NCBI GenBank assembly: GCA_021904315.1
Contig: CM038925.1
Coordinates: 6,946,501 to 7,010,500 of the forward strand
Source of the DNA: Sphagnum magellanicum
Taxonomy: Eukaryota > Streptophyta > Sphagnopsida > Sphagnales > Sphagnaceae
DNA: 64,000 nt
Direction of reading: 5' to 3'
Below are positions 36,451 to 49,031 of this stretch, in pieces. Each line of letters opens with the position of its first letter. Position 1 is the stretch's first letter. Both the position numbers and the translations under genes were made by a program. The notes beneath the pieces were generated by a model. That model searched no databases. It saw nothing but the letters and a program-made list of their open reading frames with translations, and had not been told where the DNA came from.

Positions 36451-36740
36451 TAAGAGCATCTCTAGTGGTCTGCTCTGCAAAAGTATTTCTCCTGTCCAAG
36501 TTTAAGACTGTAAATAGGTTGGAGACTATTAATAGCAACTCACCCAGACCAATCAAACTACCTAGCCAATCAACAGCAGGGTGTTAGAGGCATTGCAGTG
36601 CCTTTACAAGCCTCCACAAACTGTGCAAAAATTGCTAGGCCAAAACCATTTTGCTGTGCAAAACCAACATGTTTTAACTTTTCTTCATCCAATTTTAATG
36701 TCCAGGGTCACATTCCTCAGCACTGCTGTAGTTGCTCCAA
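36451..36740. mobile_element. Non-autonomous inverted-repeat element (MITE-like), copy 1
   Basis: Begins AAGAGCATCTCTAG and shares an ordered series of words with 60572-60916: CAATCAAACTA, GTGTTAG, GCCTTTACAAGCCTC/CCCTTTACCAGCCTC, AAACTGTGCAAAAAT/AAACACTGCACAAAT, CATTTTGCT, CATGTTTTAACTTTTC/CATGTTTTGACTTTTCG. No coding capacity. The right terminus is less clear than in copy 2. Confidence 0.6.
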
Positions 36741-37259
36741 GGCTCAAGAACTCAGATTTTGAAGGTTAACAGATGGCAAGGTCTTCTTGTGTGGTAACAA
36801 AAGGCTACAGTAGATTTGCCGTGATTGCAAGACTCATTGCAGCATTTGCAAGAAGCATCATATATTCCATCATGCTTTAAGAATCCAGGAGTGTTCAGTC
36901 TCATGTGAAGCTTCAGGTTAGTCACAACTGATGAATGCAGTCAGTTTGTTAGACCTTTAGGCTGTGAGGATCATGCACAGAACTACAAATATGGGTGAAA
37001 TTTATTCCTTCTACGAATTGGAACTGGAGGTAGAGAAGGCAGTGGACAAACATTTTCTCTATAAAGAGATAGAGCATTGCTACATACAGTACATACTTTT
37101 GAAACTTCCAGGGTTCCTAAAGCATTGTTTACAAAAAAGCATTATGGCAAGCAAAACACATCCCATTCATTCACATGCCATTGAAAGAGTATTCTAGAAC
37201 AGGCCATTAACTTCTGGGATTCTCAGAGAAGCAGCAGAGACCACATTGGAAACGCCTTT
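36741..37259. other. Intergenic, 3' flank of the fibrillin gene
   Basis: No gene recognised. Short plus-strand open frame 36964-37197 has no known domain. Confidence 0.4.
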
Positions 37260-39090
37260 TCAAGCTCTCACAAAAATGCGAAGTTCACCACGATCCCCTC
37301 TGCTTATCCGGAACTCTGGGTCAAGATAAGTGGTGACAAAATCACCACTGTTTTGATTCGGTGATGATTGCCGCAAAAAGCTTGGAATTGGGGGCGTATC
37401 AAATGGGGGCAACTGTGAAAGGCTGCCCTTAGGTCTTATCGTTGTTTTCTCAAAGATGATACGAATCCCAGCACCTCCTGCAGACACAAACATCAAAGTA
37501 AGCAGCATAGACCTAACTCCTAAAACCCCTGAAAAAGTTCTCATGTTTTCTTGAAACTTGTGTTTTTCAGTAAACTCCTGGAATTTAGTACGACCATGGG
37601 CACACGAGACTGACCAGTCAGCTCAAATGAATGGGCTAAGCAGGCAGTCACTTCCAGAGGAGGAAGTGGCCAGGGTGTGCCAATCCGTAGATCCACAATG
37701 TTGTCAAGCTCTTTGCTCAGCACATCTATTCTCTGGTATACCTGCCATCACAGCCACAAATTAGATTACATTATATGCAGAAAGAGTCCAAATATGATAT
37801 ATATTTCTGCACCTATTCCCCTTCTTTGGTGCAGTCTTCTCTGGAAAAGTTTCTGATAAAAGTGGCATGCAACTCAAGAATGACCCTAAAAACAAAAAGA
37901 GTGATGTGAACCTGGCCAACAGTGAGAGGAAGGAGGCGACCGACTGGAGGGCCTGGTCGCTGTCCTCCAAGGCTGCCTGTGACAAAGCCACTGCTGTACA
38001 CAAGGCGCCATTGACCCTGCAATAGATCCAAGTCCTTTGGAAGCTCCACGACATCACCTATTGACTCCAGCCTGCGTGCTGCATCATCCGCAGCTACCTC
38101 ATCACCTGCACTTGCCAGCAGCCCTCTGTCTAGCCCTGCCACAATACTCTACAAATCCCAAAACCCCCCACCCATTCCCCACAATTTTCCAAACCCTCTT
38201 CAATTTTCCCACACAAACCCTAGAATATGCATGCTCAACTCTACTTAGTAAAAGAAAAAAAAAAACAGATTTTCAAGTACTCCTACACCTCCTCAAGTCA
38301 GAGAACTACAATGAAGCCCAAAAGAAAAATCATCATCAAAATTGCAATTTCATCTCTACAAACAGACACAACCCCTCCCACCCATCACACGCTAAACCCT
38401 ACCCCTCCATAGCTTATCAACCAGAAACCCTTTCATAGTACCCCCAAAAAACAAAAAAAAACAAAACAAAACAAAACCCAACTCTGGACTCAAAATTCTC
38501 CCAACCATAGCTCACAGATCTCGATAACCCTAAGTACCAGCAATCGACTCAGAGCACAGAAATGGGTACCTAGTCCACACAAAAGCAAAACTTCCACCAC
38601 CAAAAATAAATATAAATAATATAAATCAAAAGCTCATATTCAAGCAGTGCAATTTGCAATGAGAAGGGTTTATTTTATTTTATTATTTTTAAATTTGGAA
38701 AATTGAAAAGGAAGAACAACTTACGAGCAACTCCGTCTTCAACTGCAACAGATTGGCGCTATCCGTGGTGGGTGCATCCGCAGATGTGGCGATGGCAGCC
38801 AGTGGAGCTACTGCCGGAGTTCGATTCCTCTTCCGGGGCTTGATAACGAGTGCACAACAGTTGCCATATGTGTGCCCGCACAAATTGTTGCAAAGAAAAA
38901 AATCTCCTCCTTTTCCTCCTCCTCCTCCTCCTCCTGCTGCTGCTGCTGCTGCTGCTGCTCCACCAACATGAAGTTTGGCTAGAGGAGGAGGAGCACAAGA
39001 ATTGTTGCAGACAAGACTAGTGTTAGTACTAGTACTGTGAAGTGGCATAGTTGCAGAGTGTATTGAGGTCCTAGCCATTGCCATTTGCAT
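37260..39090 (-). CDS. FBN4: Plastid fibrillin, FBN4/PAP6-like
   Basis: Lipid-associated protein of plastoglobules and thylakoids. Four exons, 39090-38725, 38148-37912, 37741-37615 and 37477-37260, join in phase to 315 residues. The N-terminal 110 residues look like a chloroplast transit region (Ser/Thr-rich, then an Ala8 and Gly7 run from GCT and GGA repeats). The PAP domain follows: IVAGLDRGLLAS, LDLLQGQWRLVYSSGFVTGS, GRLLPLTVGQVYQRIDVLSK, GTPWPLPPLEVTACLAH, IIFEKTTIRPKGSLSQLPPF, and the C-terminal RISRGDRGELRIFV signature. The SLGG(Q/S)RPG and RGDRGELR segments fit the fibrillin 4 subgroup (Arabidopsis At3g23400, also called harpin-binding protein 1), recognised from memory. The Arabidopsis protein is linked to plastoquinone content of plastoglobules; the same role here is inferred. 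Confidence 0.92.
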
Positions 39091-41750
39091 CTGTCCAATT
39101 CAGCCAAGGTGTGAAAGCTAAAATTATTGCACAAAAGACTTGAGAGATTTGGCAAGTTTTGGGGAAGTTTTTGGTGACAAACAAACAAAAGGATTGTGTG
39201 TTTTGTGTGCACTCGCCATGTCCAACCATTTTGACATACCTACTTTAAGAACCCTTCTTAAGAACACCCTACCTATTTAGCCTACCCACCAAATGACCAC
39301 CACACTCCATACTATTACCATAGCCTAGGGTCAGTTTCCACATTGACAAAGCCAATAATTATTATTTTTCAAAAACTAAATTCTTATTTATTTATTTATT
39401 TATTTTGAAATTATATATTTTCCATGGTCTACTATAATATTGTCATATGAGTAGTGAAATTATTCAGAGTGTAGCCTATGATAATTATGATGATTTTCAA
39501 CATGTCAACTTCATATTTTCACAAATTTTCACATTAGCTTTACCTTGTATCATCACTTTTACCTTAATAATTGTTTTTCAAAATGTTCTCTTTCAAAACC
39601 TTCACTTGCTTTATTAGTATTTTTTTTTTCCTCTTTCTTTGCATACCCATTCAAAATTCCTTTTTAAATGGTCATTTGTTTATTTTTATTTTAAAAAAAC
39701 TTGTGCTCCATTCCACTGCATAGTACTACTAATAATCAATGGACACCCAAAAAAAAAAATGGTGAAAATTAAATTTCATTCGAATGAAAATACTGAATGG
39801 CATTGCATGCAACTTGAATTGAATTAAAATTTAATTTAATTTAATTTGAATTGAATTAAAAATTCTAAATTTAATTCAAGCACATATGGAATTCAAATTT
39901 TATTAAATTTGTCAAGAGTGTTATTTTAATTTTTTGATTAAATCACAATTTATTTAATAAGTTGGGTTAACATATTTTTTAAAATTTTAATTTGAAATTA
40001 AATTAAGTATGAACATGATTCAAGTTATTTGATGTTTGGGATATAATTTCAAATTGTGAGTGATTTGAAATTCAAGAACATAGAATGTTTTTTATTTTGC
40101 ATTTTATTTTTTTTGTGTTTTATGCAAGTTTTTTTGGCACATGATTTTGTGTTTATTTTTATTCTATGTTTTGGGCTTGGTTAAACCCCAACAAATCAAC
40201 AATTTACATCATAGTGGTTACGCATTTTACATCTTATGATGCATGGAATGGTTTTGTACCCTGTAAGGGTTGCAATTAATTTTTGGGAATATATTACCAA
40301 CTAGGATGGTAGACAAAAAAAAATAGATTTCATTGCCACTGAGATTCATTGGGTGAGATTCATTGGGTGGTTCTTATTTACAAGCTAGCTACAATGAATA
40401 TCAAGGTGCCCATCATGATGAATAGGGTGAGTTCTTGCAAACATGAAAAGGTACTTACAACAAAGACAAAGGTGACCACAATGACAAAGAGGGGGTGATG
40501 GGGTGGTTTTTAGTTGCAAGGTAGTTGTAATGAAGACCAAAACAACCACAACAATGAAAAGGGGATGACAAAAGGCAATGAAAATGAAGGTGACCATTGC
40601 AATGAAAACCAACGCAACCATTACAACAAAAAACCAATGTGACCACCATGCTAAACAAGTAGTTGCCTTGGTGAACACCTTCAAGCTACAACAAACACAA
40701 GATGAACCTAATGATGAGCAAGTACACAACTACAACAATCACCAAGACAAGCATGACAAAGAAGGATAGGGAGCGAAAGTTGTGAGCAATGAGAGAGTGG
40801 GAAGCATTCCCAAGCTCTTGCCCATTGAACAAGGGAAGAAAGACAAGAAGGCTAGGGAATGAGTGTGCATTCATTAAAGTTAAATTGATGAAAGTTAGGG
40901 TGTGAGATGTTTGGAGATTTTTTTTAAACAAGGCAACGGCCTCTCTACTTTGGGGGACCACATCTTGGGTGTCTCTTAATCAAGTAGAGCGAGCAATCTA
41001 ACGGGCAAGAGAAGTGCCAAGAGAAACCCTACAATGTATCTTCAGACCCCAAAGCCAAACGACCCCAATTGGGATCAGGAATTTCATCAGAGTACTTTTA
41101 AGTGTACTAAGACCGGCCTGCTTACCCTAGTAGCTCCTTGTGCTCTTGACTTGTACCTAGTAGTCCAATCAGCCCTTGACAATTAGATTGGCAATGAGAT
41201 CAACAATCCCAACAAACTTAGCCCTAATGTCCTCATCGATCTTCTTTTATCTTCTTGTTTTAGGGCCTCAATTTCTACCTTCAATCATTTTGTTTTTCTC
41301 CACAAGAAGATTTCTTGTCCTATGCAACCACTTCATAGATGCGTAGTTGAAGAAGAGCAAGCCAAGAAAATTTGAGTGCGAATTGCCTATTGTCTCTCGT
41401 GGAAATCCGTGTGGCACGGGGATTATGAGCGGTCACTACCATTGCCAGGCATTGCCAGGCGTCAGGTGTTATTGAGGAGTGTGGCTCTTGTTATGGACGG
41501 ATAAACAGAATGTTTCCAGAAGAGATTTGCAGAGAATTGAAGCTTATTAGGTACTGTGTGTTATGCGTATGGTGGCAAAGGAGTTTGATCCTTAGCTACT
41601 TCCACAGGCATTGAGAGCTGGTTTGCTCTTGTCATCATGGTAGGATAAGGAGCAAGGTTTGGGAATTCATTTTATGTAGACAAGTGAGGTTGTTGAGGGA
41701 GCAGGAAAAGCTAGGGTCGGGAAAACAGCGGCAAGAGGTGGGGGGAAAAT
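39091..41750. other. Intergenic, AT-rich, with simple repeats
   Basis: 5' flanks of the divergent fibrillin and USP genes and AT-rich DNA between them. A palindrome-like ATTTAATT/GAATTGAATT tract lies at 39805-39880. At 40480-40700 a purine-rich tract repeats words such as AATGAAAA, GGTGACCA and ACAACCA; its minus-strand open frame (40385-40729) is low complexity and not credited. No gene recognised. Confidence 0.5.
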
Positions 41751-44697
41751 ATGTCGTTTGAAGGAAATTTAGATGTGGTGATGCACAATGCTGAAGTTGC
41801 GCAAACACAAGGCGTTGTGCTGGTGGTGTTGGATGTGAACAAAGACATCAGCACAAGTGCTCTCCAATGGGCTCTTGGTCATGTTGTACGCAAAGGGGAC
41901 ACTCTGAGAGTCATCGGGATCATCTCTCACATTCTAAATCCTTGTAAGTTCCTTCACATACCACTTCGTTCTTGACAACATCAAACTACACATATAGCTG
42001 TAATTAGCGAGCAAAGACGATTACAAGCTGAACAAAAGACCCTGAGTATGAACTGAATAGTACCCAGACCTTTTGGTGTGGTCGTATGCTCTTATCTGGA
42101 TCAATCTTTCTCTCTGCTTGTTTGGTTGTCTTGTTTTTTCCTTCTCTTTATGTTCCCCTTTCCTTGGTTATCTCCTCAGCTACTCCTCTTTTATGTTTTG
42201 TTGAGCTAGCCAGCATTGTGGAAGCATCATGGCAAATGTATATAACCCCCCCCCCCCCCCCCCCCCCAAAAAACCTGGTCTGTGGTCTTCACATTGTTGT
42301 TGTAGCTGGTCACTATTGAAGATGCTGCTAGTGAAGGTCAATGAACATGCATGTGACTGTCATTAATCTTCAAACCCCTCCTGTGTTGTTGAGTGAACCA
42401 CTACTCAGTTTATTTTGTGTTGTTTAGGGTTTGGCTCTATTCTCTTTCTCCTCTTTGCTGATACATTGTTTGAAATCTTTATAGCCTTTATTTTAGGTCA
42501 TCTCTCAATTCTATTCAGGTTGACTTAAATCATCATTTTGGATAGGTTTCTATCTTTTTGACGGTATATTCTCTGAACACCTAGCAATGTCCCACAATGC
42601 AGCTAAGGTTACACTATGAGCCTACAAGAAGGATTCTTTGCAAATGAAAGACAAAAGCTGGCAGGTAGTAGGACTTGGCAGAGCTCTCATCTTCAAGTCC
42701 TCATAACAGACTGACACCAAAGCCCCTCATGAACTAAGGGGCATTTATTTCTTTGCTTGTCAAAGCACAATACATCCAGTCTGGATACATTGGGTAAGCT
42801 GAGTGATATCCATAGGTATGAAGTTTGTTGAGAAGGCTGGCAACTTTAGTCTGTCTAGTGACTAAACATGCTACTGTGCTCTGTCTGTTTTCTAGTGGGA
42901 TATAAGTGTCGTGTTGATGATAATAGCTGGACTGGAGCAAACCGCAAGATACTGGAAAATGAGCTAGCCCACAAGAGGTTCCTGCTTCAGAACATCCAAG
43001 ACTTTGATGTTTTGTGTCAGAAGGCTGGGGTAAAACACTCTTTTCTCTCTCCTTCTTCACTCTTTTCTAATCATGTGGTCTTTCATCATGCAATCACAGA
43101 GTGCAATGTCTCCAAGGCATGTCCTCACTTTGACCTGTCACTGGAAATCAGGAGATGATTTACATCATAATGATGCAGATTTTTATGCATCAGATCCAGC
43201 CATGCAAATTAGACAAGTGCGGGTCCCTTCTATTGGAGGGGTTTATGTGTCATGTAGTAGCCCCAGTTGAGAGCTTGTGGGGACTGTTTCTAGATGAATC
43301 ATCTGCACCTTTGAGCTGCAGGATTTTATCAAGAGCAATGTTTAGTTTCCAGTTTCTTGTTACTGATATCATGTATCCTGGACAATGGTCTTCTTGTTGT
43401 TTGACCCTCTTTTGATCCTGCTGTTGCATGTTATTCACAAGGAATTAAAGAACTTAGTGTCAATGTCTTGAATGCAGGTTGAGTCAGTTATAGAGGTGAG
43501 AGCAGCTGTTCACCCCAGGATAGTGGCTGTGGATGAAGCCAGAACTTATGGTGCTTACCATGTTGTACTTGACAGGTTCTTCTACTGTCTCTTTTGCTAA
43601 TGGCTGACCCACATATGTGTGCATTTTCAATTCCATGCCATTTGTCCTCTATAATTGTCAGTGAATGTTGCAGTGTTGAGAGTAGTATTTCCTCTCTATT
43701 CTCTTTGCAGGAAAAGTGATTGTGAAATGGTGGTTGCATATATGTAGTTCAATGGCCAAGGAACAGGCAGTCTAGACTTAATGGGCATGTCCAGAGTTCC
43801 ACCAAGTTATTGTGTTCACTGGTAAAATATCAGCAGTAAGTTCAGATTCAGTCTTGCAAAGATCAGACAGTTGAATGGAGGATGAATGCTCAAAAGGGGG
43901 ATGTACAATGCAGGACAATGAAGAAAGACAGGAAGTACTTTGTTGACAACTTGACATGCTTTGTGACCCGAGTGAGAAACAGTGGGGGAGTTGACAGTAT
44001 CCGGTCCTTTGCAATCAGCAAAGAGTTGCCACCAACCCAGCGCAGCTATTTGCCACCCAAACCACCTCCATCAGAGATCCCCAGCATGGATTCCTCCCTC
44101 CATGGATCATCCCTCAGCTCTACCAGCTTTAATGAGGAGAATAATGAGTCTTATGATGCTTATGGACCTGCCACTCTCAACATTGATGGGATTGGATCAT
44201 CCCGCAGCTCATTCACATCACAATCAAGCTTTGAGATCCATGTGAGTAGTGATGGATTGTTTGGCACCAACAGTAAACAATCTTCAAAAGGTTCAGATGC
44301 TCGCTTTAAATTTGCACATGTTGAGGTTGAGGTCAGCACTGTGCAGAAGCCAATAGTTGGGCTGTTGTTGTATCAGGAAAATTTGGAGAGTTCAGACAAG
44401 CATTGCATTGGTCAATCCCCCAACTGTGATCCTGGTATGTTTACATCCAGCTCAAGCTTCTTGAAAAGATTAGTCATTTTTCATGCCTGTGAAGATTTCT
44501 CCAGATTTTATGGCCTATCTCTCTCTTACTATTTGTTAGGACACCTGCAGTTTTCTCACTGCTTATCCCTGTTCTGTATCATAACCTACACCTCTGACCA
44601 AACCTCCTGCGCATCTTTCTCTAGTTGGCACATAGTCATTTTTGGTCCTACAGATGCTGTTATTTGTCCCAAGATACTTGACAACAGAATCGTCTAA
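41751..44697 (+). CDS. USP-like domain protein lacking a kinase domain
   Basis: Five exons: 41751-41943, 42896-43029, 43478-43575, 43914-44434 and 44654-44697. They join in phase to 329 residues. Residues 20-60 (GVVLVVLDVNKDISTSALQW, HVVRKGDTLRVIGII) resemble the universal-stress-protein-like N-terminal domain of a plant receptor-like cytoplasmic kinase group. The same applies to LGYKCRVDDNSWTGANRKIL, RAAVHPRIVAVDEA and HVVLDR...KKDRKYFVDNL. In those relatives a Ser/Pro-rich linker and then a kinase follow. Here the linker is present (residues about 165-310, with LPPKPPPSEIPS) but the frame ends after a short exon, DAVICPKILDNRIV. No kinase exon occurs before the next gene. It may be a truncated paralogue or an N-terminal-only protein. 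Intron 1 holds a 22-base C run. Splice sites were chosen by eye; the last exon is least certain. Confidence 0.65.
42246..42267. repeat. Poly(C) run of 22 bases
   Basis: Uninterrupted C from 42246 to 42267, within intron 1 of the USP-like gene. Such long C runs are rare in an AT-rich plant genome and are unstable in replication and sequencing, so the exact length is uncertain. Confidence 0.95.
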
Positions 44698-44957
44698 CAG
44701 GGGGCCTAGTTGCAATCCCATGTTGGAATTTGGAAGAACTTGTGGAAGAATCACTGTTCCAGCCCTGGTTTTGGGTTGAATGCATCACTTATGGCAGGTA
44801 GCCTAACTGTGGTAGTCTTTGTTCTTATGACACTACAGTAGTATTTAACAGAGTTCCACATAGAAAGTGAGTAGACATATTATCTGTATCAGTGGAAATG
44901 TTCTGACATTTTGGAAGCGACTAGTCCAGAAGAAGGTGACCAGCAGACAGACATGTA

Positions 44958-47001
44958 ATGCTGCCGGAAACTGATGGGTCTACAGGTCCTATGATGCAGC
45001 TCAGTGTAAATAAAGGGGGACTCATCAGATCCTCACTTGACAGAGCTGCAAGTGGACAACTGGGATCACCACAAACAACCATGAAAACTGTATGGATCTG
45101 GACCAAGAACAAGGATGTATTTACTACCTCAGTGGAGAGTGGTTGGACTACATTCATTTTCACTAGTGACACCAAGCACCTTGTGGAAGAATGGACATGT
45201 TTCTCTCTACACCTAATCCTCATTCCTTTCCTGTAATATGTATGTTTTGGGTAGTTTTTTGAGTGTTAGTATGTATGAAAGGTTGGTTTGGATGCAGCAA
45301 TTGCCCAGATCAAGCCATTGTATTTGGATGGTGAGCAGTTTCTGGATTCGGCAAACAGGCAGGTTGCAGGTTTTGGCCAGGTGTCGTCTTGCAAGCATCT
45401 AGATGTTCTGCCTGCTTCTATATATCAGGCTGAGGTGATTGTGATTAAGGTTCTTGCCCAGCAGGTGCGATTCTTTTCCTGCAGGACCCTCAGATTGCAG
45501 CAGATTCATTTGAGATTGTTATGTCATAGAAGGGGTTTGTTGAGTCTCAAGAGCTGATATGCAAGCATCTTGTGGTTCCAATATTTGCAAAGTGAGTACA
45601 TACCTGGTTTGAGTGTGGCTGTTTGTGGGAGTTCAGTTTGTACCCGCTGAGAAAGTGGTGGCAGCATTTCAACACCACAGCACTACTGTCTATGCCACTG
45701 CAAGCACTTCGAGTGAAGCGCAGGTGTATCTAGAGGCTTTGGAGAAAGGCACAGATGGGATTGTCTTGCAGACAGATGATCCAAGAGAAGTTTTTGCTTT
45801 TATGGTACATTATGCAGAGCCCTGTGCGTGAGCTGTGGAGTCTATCTTGCTTTATCTACTAGGAGAAAGTCGTTGTGGTGCTTTCTGAAGCAAGAGAGGA
45901 AGATGAGACACAGAAAATAGACACATCTTGCCCTTCATTATTCTGATATTCTTCTGCAGGCATACCTAAATGGAAGGAGAGTTTCAAAGGCGGGACCACA
46001 GCTGGTGCAAGCTACAGTGACACAAGTGGAGCCTGTGGGGACAGGAGATTGTGTCTGTGTAGATCTGTGCAATCTCTTGAACCCTGGCGAGGGTCTTTTG
46101 GTGGGTTAGCTTTTCTTTGTGTCATCTAATGATTTAAATTTCATATTTTTCAACCAGGCTTGGATACCCTCTACAAGAACAGTGACATGAGTGATTTGAC
46201 CTCCTTGGGATTGTGGAGCAGTATTTAAGCGGTTAAGAACAGATTGCTAACATGTGATGGAACATCTGTGCAGGTTGGATCATATGAAAGAGCTCTCTTC
46301 TTGGTACACTCTGAGTGTATGCACAGCAACAATGCAGCACACCAACCATTTCGAGTGAATGCGGTATGTTCTTCTAATTCAAGCTGTGCTGATCAGGAAG
46401 TAATAACAAGATTAAAGCATGTAGGTAAGTTGGCAAAATCAAGAGTATAGTGTCAAGGTGCAGTGGTGAGAAGCCAGTAAGTGCTTAGCTTATTCAGGTA
46501 CTCTTCTGGGATGTGAAAGCAGGGGCCAGTACATGCATATGTAGCAATAGCAGATGGGAGCACATCATATTTGTCTGAGATGCGCACTGGCAGCCAAGTG
46601 CTAGCAGTAGATGCCCAGGGGAGGTCACGCACAGTGATTGTGGGTCGTGTCAAAATTGAAACCAGGCCACTACTTCTTGTTGAAGTGGAGGTTGCTGGAC
46701 AAAGGCACAGTGTGCTCCTACAGAATTCAGAAACTGTCTGTTTGGCAACCTCACAAGGTGAGTCTCAGTCTGGAGATTCACATGTAACATGGACTTAAAG
46801 CTATGAACCTCAATCTCATGTATGTTATTCATTCTTTTTTGTGTCTTCTATACTTAATGTGACTGACTAAAAAGCATGGGTATGACAGATGGAAATGGAC
46901 ACAGAGATGCAGTGGCTGTGCCAAATTTGAAAGTGGGTAACACATTATTGTTGAACTTGCCAACGGGCATTCAGTTTCAGGAACTGGTTGTAGAGAGGTA
47001 A
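44958..47001 (+). CDS. 3-dehydroquinate synthase II (archaeal-type) homologue
   Basis: Member of the family (Pfam DHQ_synthase, PF01959) whose archaeal enzymes make 3-dehydroquinate from an amino-sugar precursor. The plant role is not established, since plants also have classical AroB. Seven exons: 44958-45198, 45298-45464, 45637-45804, 45960-46100, 46274-46363, 46523-46757 and 46889-47001. All are in phase, giving 384 residues. Hallmarks are MKTVWIWTKNKDV, FVPAEKVVAAFQ, YLEALEKGTDGIVLQTDD, GDCVCVDLCNLLNPGEGLLV, SYERALFLVHSEC, QPFRVNAGPVHAYVA, SYLSEMRTGSQVLAVDAQGR, TVIVGRVKIETRPLLLVEVE and LKVGNTLLLNLPTGIQFQEL. The order matches Arabidopsis At3g28760 (recalled). The first 41 residues do not look like a plastid transit peptide, so an upstream exon may be missing. 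The gene begins 260 bases after the USP-like stop on the same strand; an in-frame TGA at 44937-44939 blocks simple read-through. Confidence 0.88.
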
Positions 47002-49031
47002 CCAGTGGATTGGGAGTTGCTTTCTCTGATAGAGCTCTAGATTCTGCACCCATGGCAGTGGTAGCACCATACAGATACATTCCATTGTCAGTTTGCAGGC
47101 CTTGTATATGTCAAGGGGTATATAACATTTGTGAGGTATGCTCAGCAAGGCATGGCAAGCTTGTTTAAGCTTTGAATCTTTTGTTGAGCTGATTCTTTCC
47201 TTGGTTATCAGGCATCACTTTTTCCTAGGGGGTTCAATCCCTTGGGTGAGACCATTTTTTGTTGCATATGCAGTTCAGTAGGAGAAGGTGAATCACTTGA
47301 AACCAGACAGGGTGTAAAGTGTTGTGATCAATTGTAGTCATTGATTCTGATTACCCTTGAAATAGGGATTGTTTTTGCATGAGTTGATATTGATTTGAGC
47401 AAGTTGTCCCCCTCTCCAGTGTACTTGGCATTGCTTGTCTTCATGAAGATGTCATGTTCTACGACAATGTTATGTCATTGAAATTTCTAAAGCCTCTTTT
47501 CTATAGTATTTTCCTGAATGCCACCAAAATAGATCAGGTGGGTCTTGGAGATAAGTTCGAGTGACAATGGGTACATATTGGAACTGGTTGAGGGGGAATG
47601 ACTCTAGGGTTTCATACAATTTTGTCCTACCAAAATAGATTTTGGTGTTTTATTTGTTTAGAATGGGATGAAAAGGTCTCTTCTCAAATCTGTGTCTTTT
47701 GATAACTATTGATTTTTAGACACCCTACTCATGAATGATGGAAATGATTAGCAAACTTTCTGTGCTTTTTGCATCAATTTGCATTCCATTTCTCTTCATG
47801 AGAAGCAAATTTTCATTACTTTCTAATCAATTTGGATGTCATTCTTTTCAATTGAATTCAATCTAATTGGAATTCAACTTAGGAATTTCACTTCAACTTG
47901 ATTGAATTTGAACTCAATTTAAATTGGATTGAAATGAACCAAATTTGAATTCTATTTTAACTTAAATGCAATGTCATTCAATAATTTCATTCAAATGGAA
48001 CTTAATTTCCAAAAAAATTCCATCCTTGCTGGTAGTGCAGAGCACTTCTGAGACCTAGTGGGAATAAGGGAAGAAAGGTCAGCCCATAATCTCATCCCCA
48101 TCCCGGACAGATCCGAAGCTCCCCAATGTGTTTATCCATCCAAACTTTTTATCTATGTGAAGCAGTTAAGCCAAGACCTGGAAGATCTAGAGAAGCAAGA
48201 TTTGAATTGCTGATTTGACTTCCAAAAGGGTTTTGGTTGTGTATCAAATAGGCCATCCTCATCATCAAGGTACAATTGACAGATTGATTTAGTTACCTCT
48301 CAATCAGGCAATGCTCACACACACTCCATATACATGTGCAATGATACTTCAGGCTACATTGAAGCAGCATCCAGAAATTGCTGCATTTCATGAGCAATTA
48401 TCAACACAACATGGATATGCATTCTTGGGCTTGGCATATAGGATGAGGCAGTAGCTACTCTGGTCTGGCTAGTCGTCCAGGTTCAATGTTGAATTTGAGT
48501 CTACAAGCTTCCTTTTCATCCTCCATCACCTACTGAAAATAGCTTACTACAGCTATATGATGACACTTCATTCAGTAGCCAGCATACAAAACTTTGGAAA
48601 AAGACACCAAATGAAAAGAATCTGTCTCTTGAAATTTCCTCAAAGGAGCCCAAACTCTTAGCACACTCCCAGCCAAGCCCATACATTAACATGCTACCTT
48701 AGTCTAGCCACCAACTGGTGTAGTATACAGATACAGTTGTGGTCTTTAGCAGAGTCAAAAATTGAGTCCTCTCAACCAATCACATGGAGGGTGATGTCAC
48801 AGATTTCTTTCCACCCAACCACGACATGAACTGAATATAAGAATCACCAGACTAGCTCTCGGTCTATGATACAAGGTAATGCTTGCACTCTCTCCAGTTT
48901 CGAACAGAGATCAAAAGCAATACAAACACATTGACTGGGGGAAAAACTGTCACAGAAGAAGTAACTGTGATGTCAAACAATGTGTCATCATCAGCTGGAT
49001 TCTAAGTTTGACCTGTTTGCTTCACAAATTG
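47002..49031. other. Intergenic between convergent genes
   Basis: 3' flanks of the DHQS-like gene (rightward) and the MAPKKK (leftward). A low-complexity GAATTC/AATT/TTGAA-rich tract lies at 47840-48010. No gene or element recognised. Confidence 0.5.

Noticed and set aside
38753..38998. Open frames in other frames over the fibrillin first exon
   Set aside because: They come from the GCT/GGA simple repeats that encode the Ala and Gly runs of the real frame.
40385..40729. Hydrophobic minus-strand frame resembling a membrane protein
   Set aside because: It is a translation of a purine-rich low-complexity tract; the hydrophobicity follows from T-rich codons.
45465..45636. Extra coding exon in the DHQS-like gene (around 45484-45594)
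   Set aside because: Joining 45464 directly to 45637 gives the expected family alignment (AQQ to FVPAEK) in phase 0; the stretch between contains stops and adds nothing conserved.
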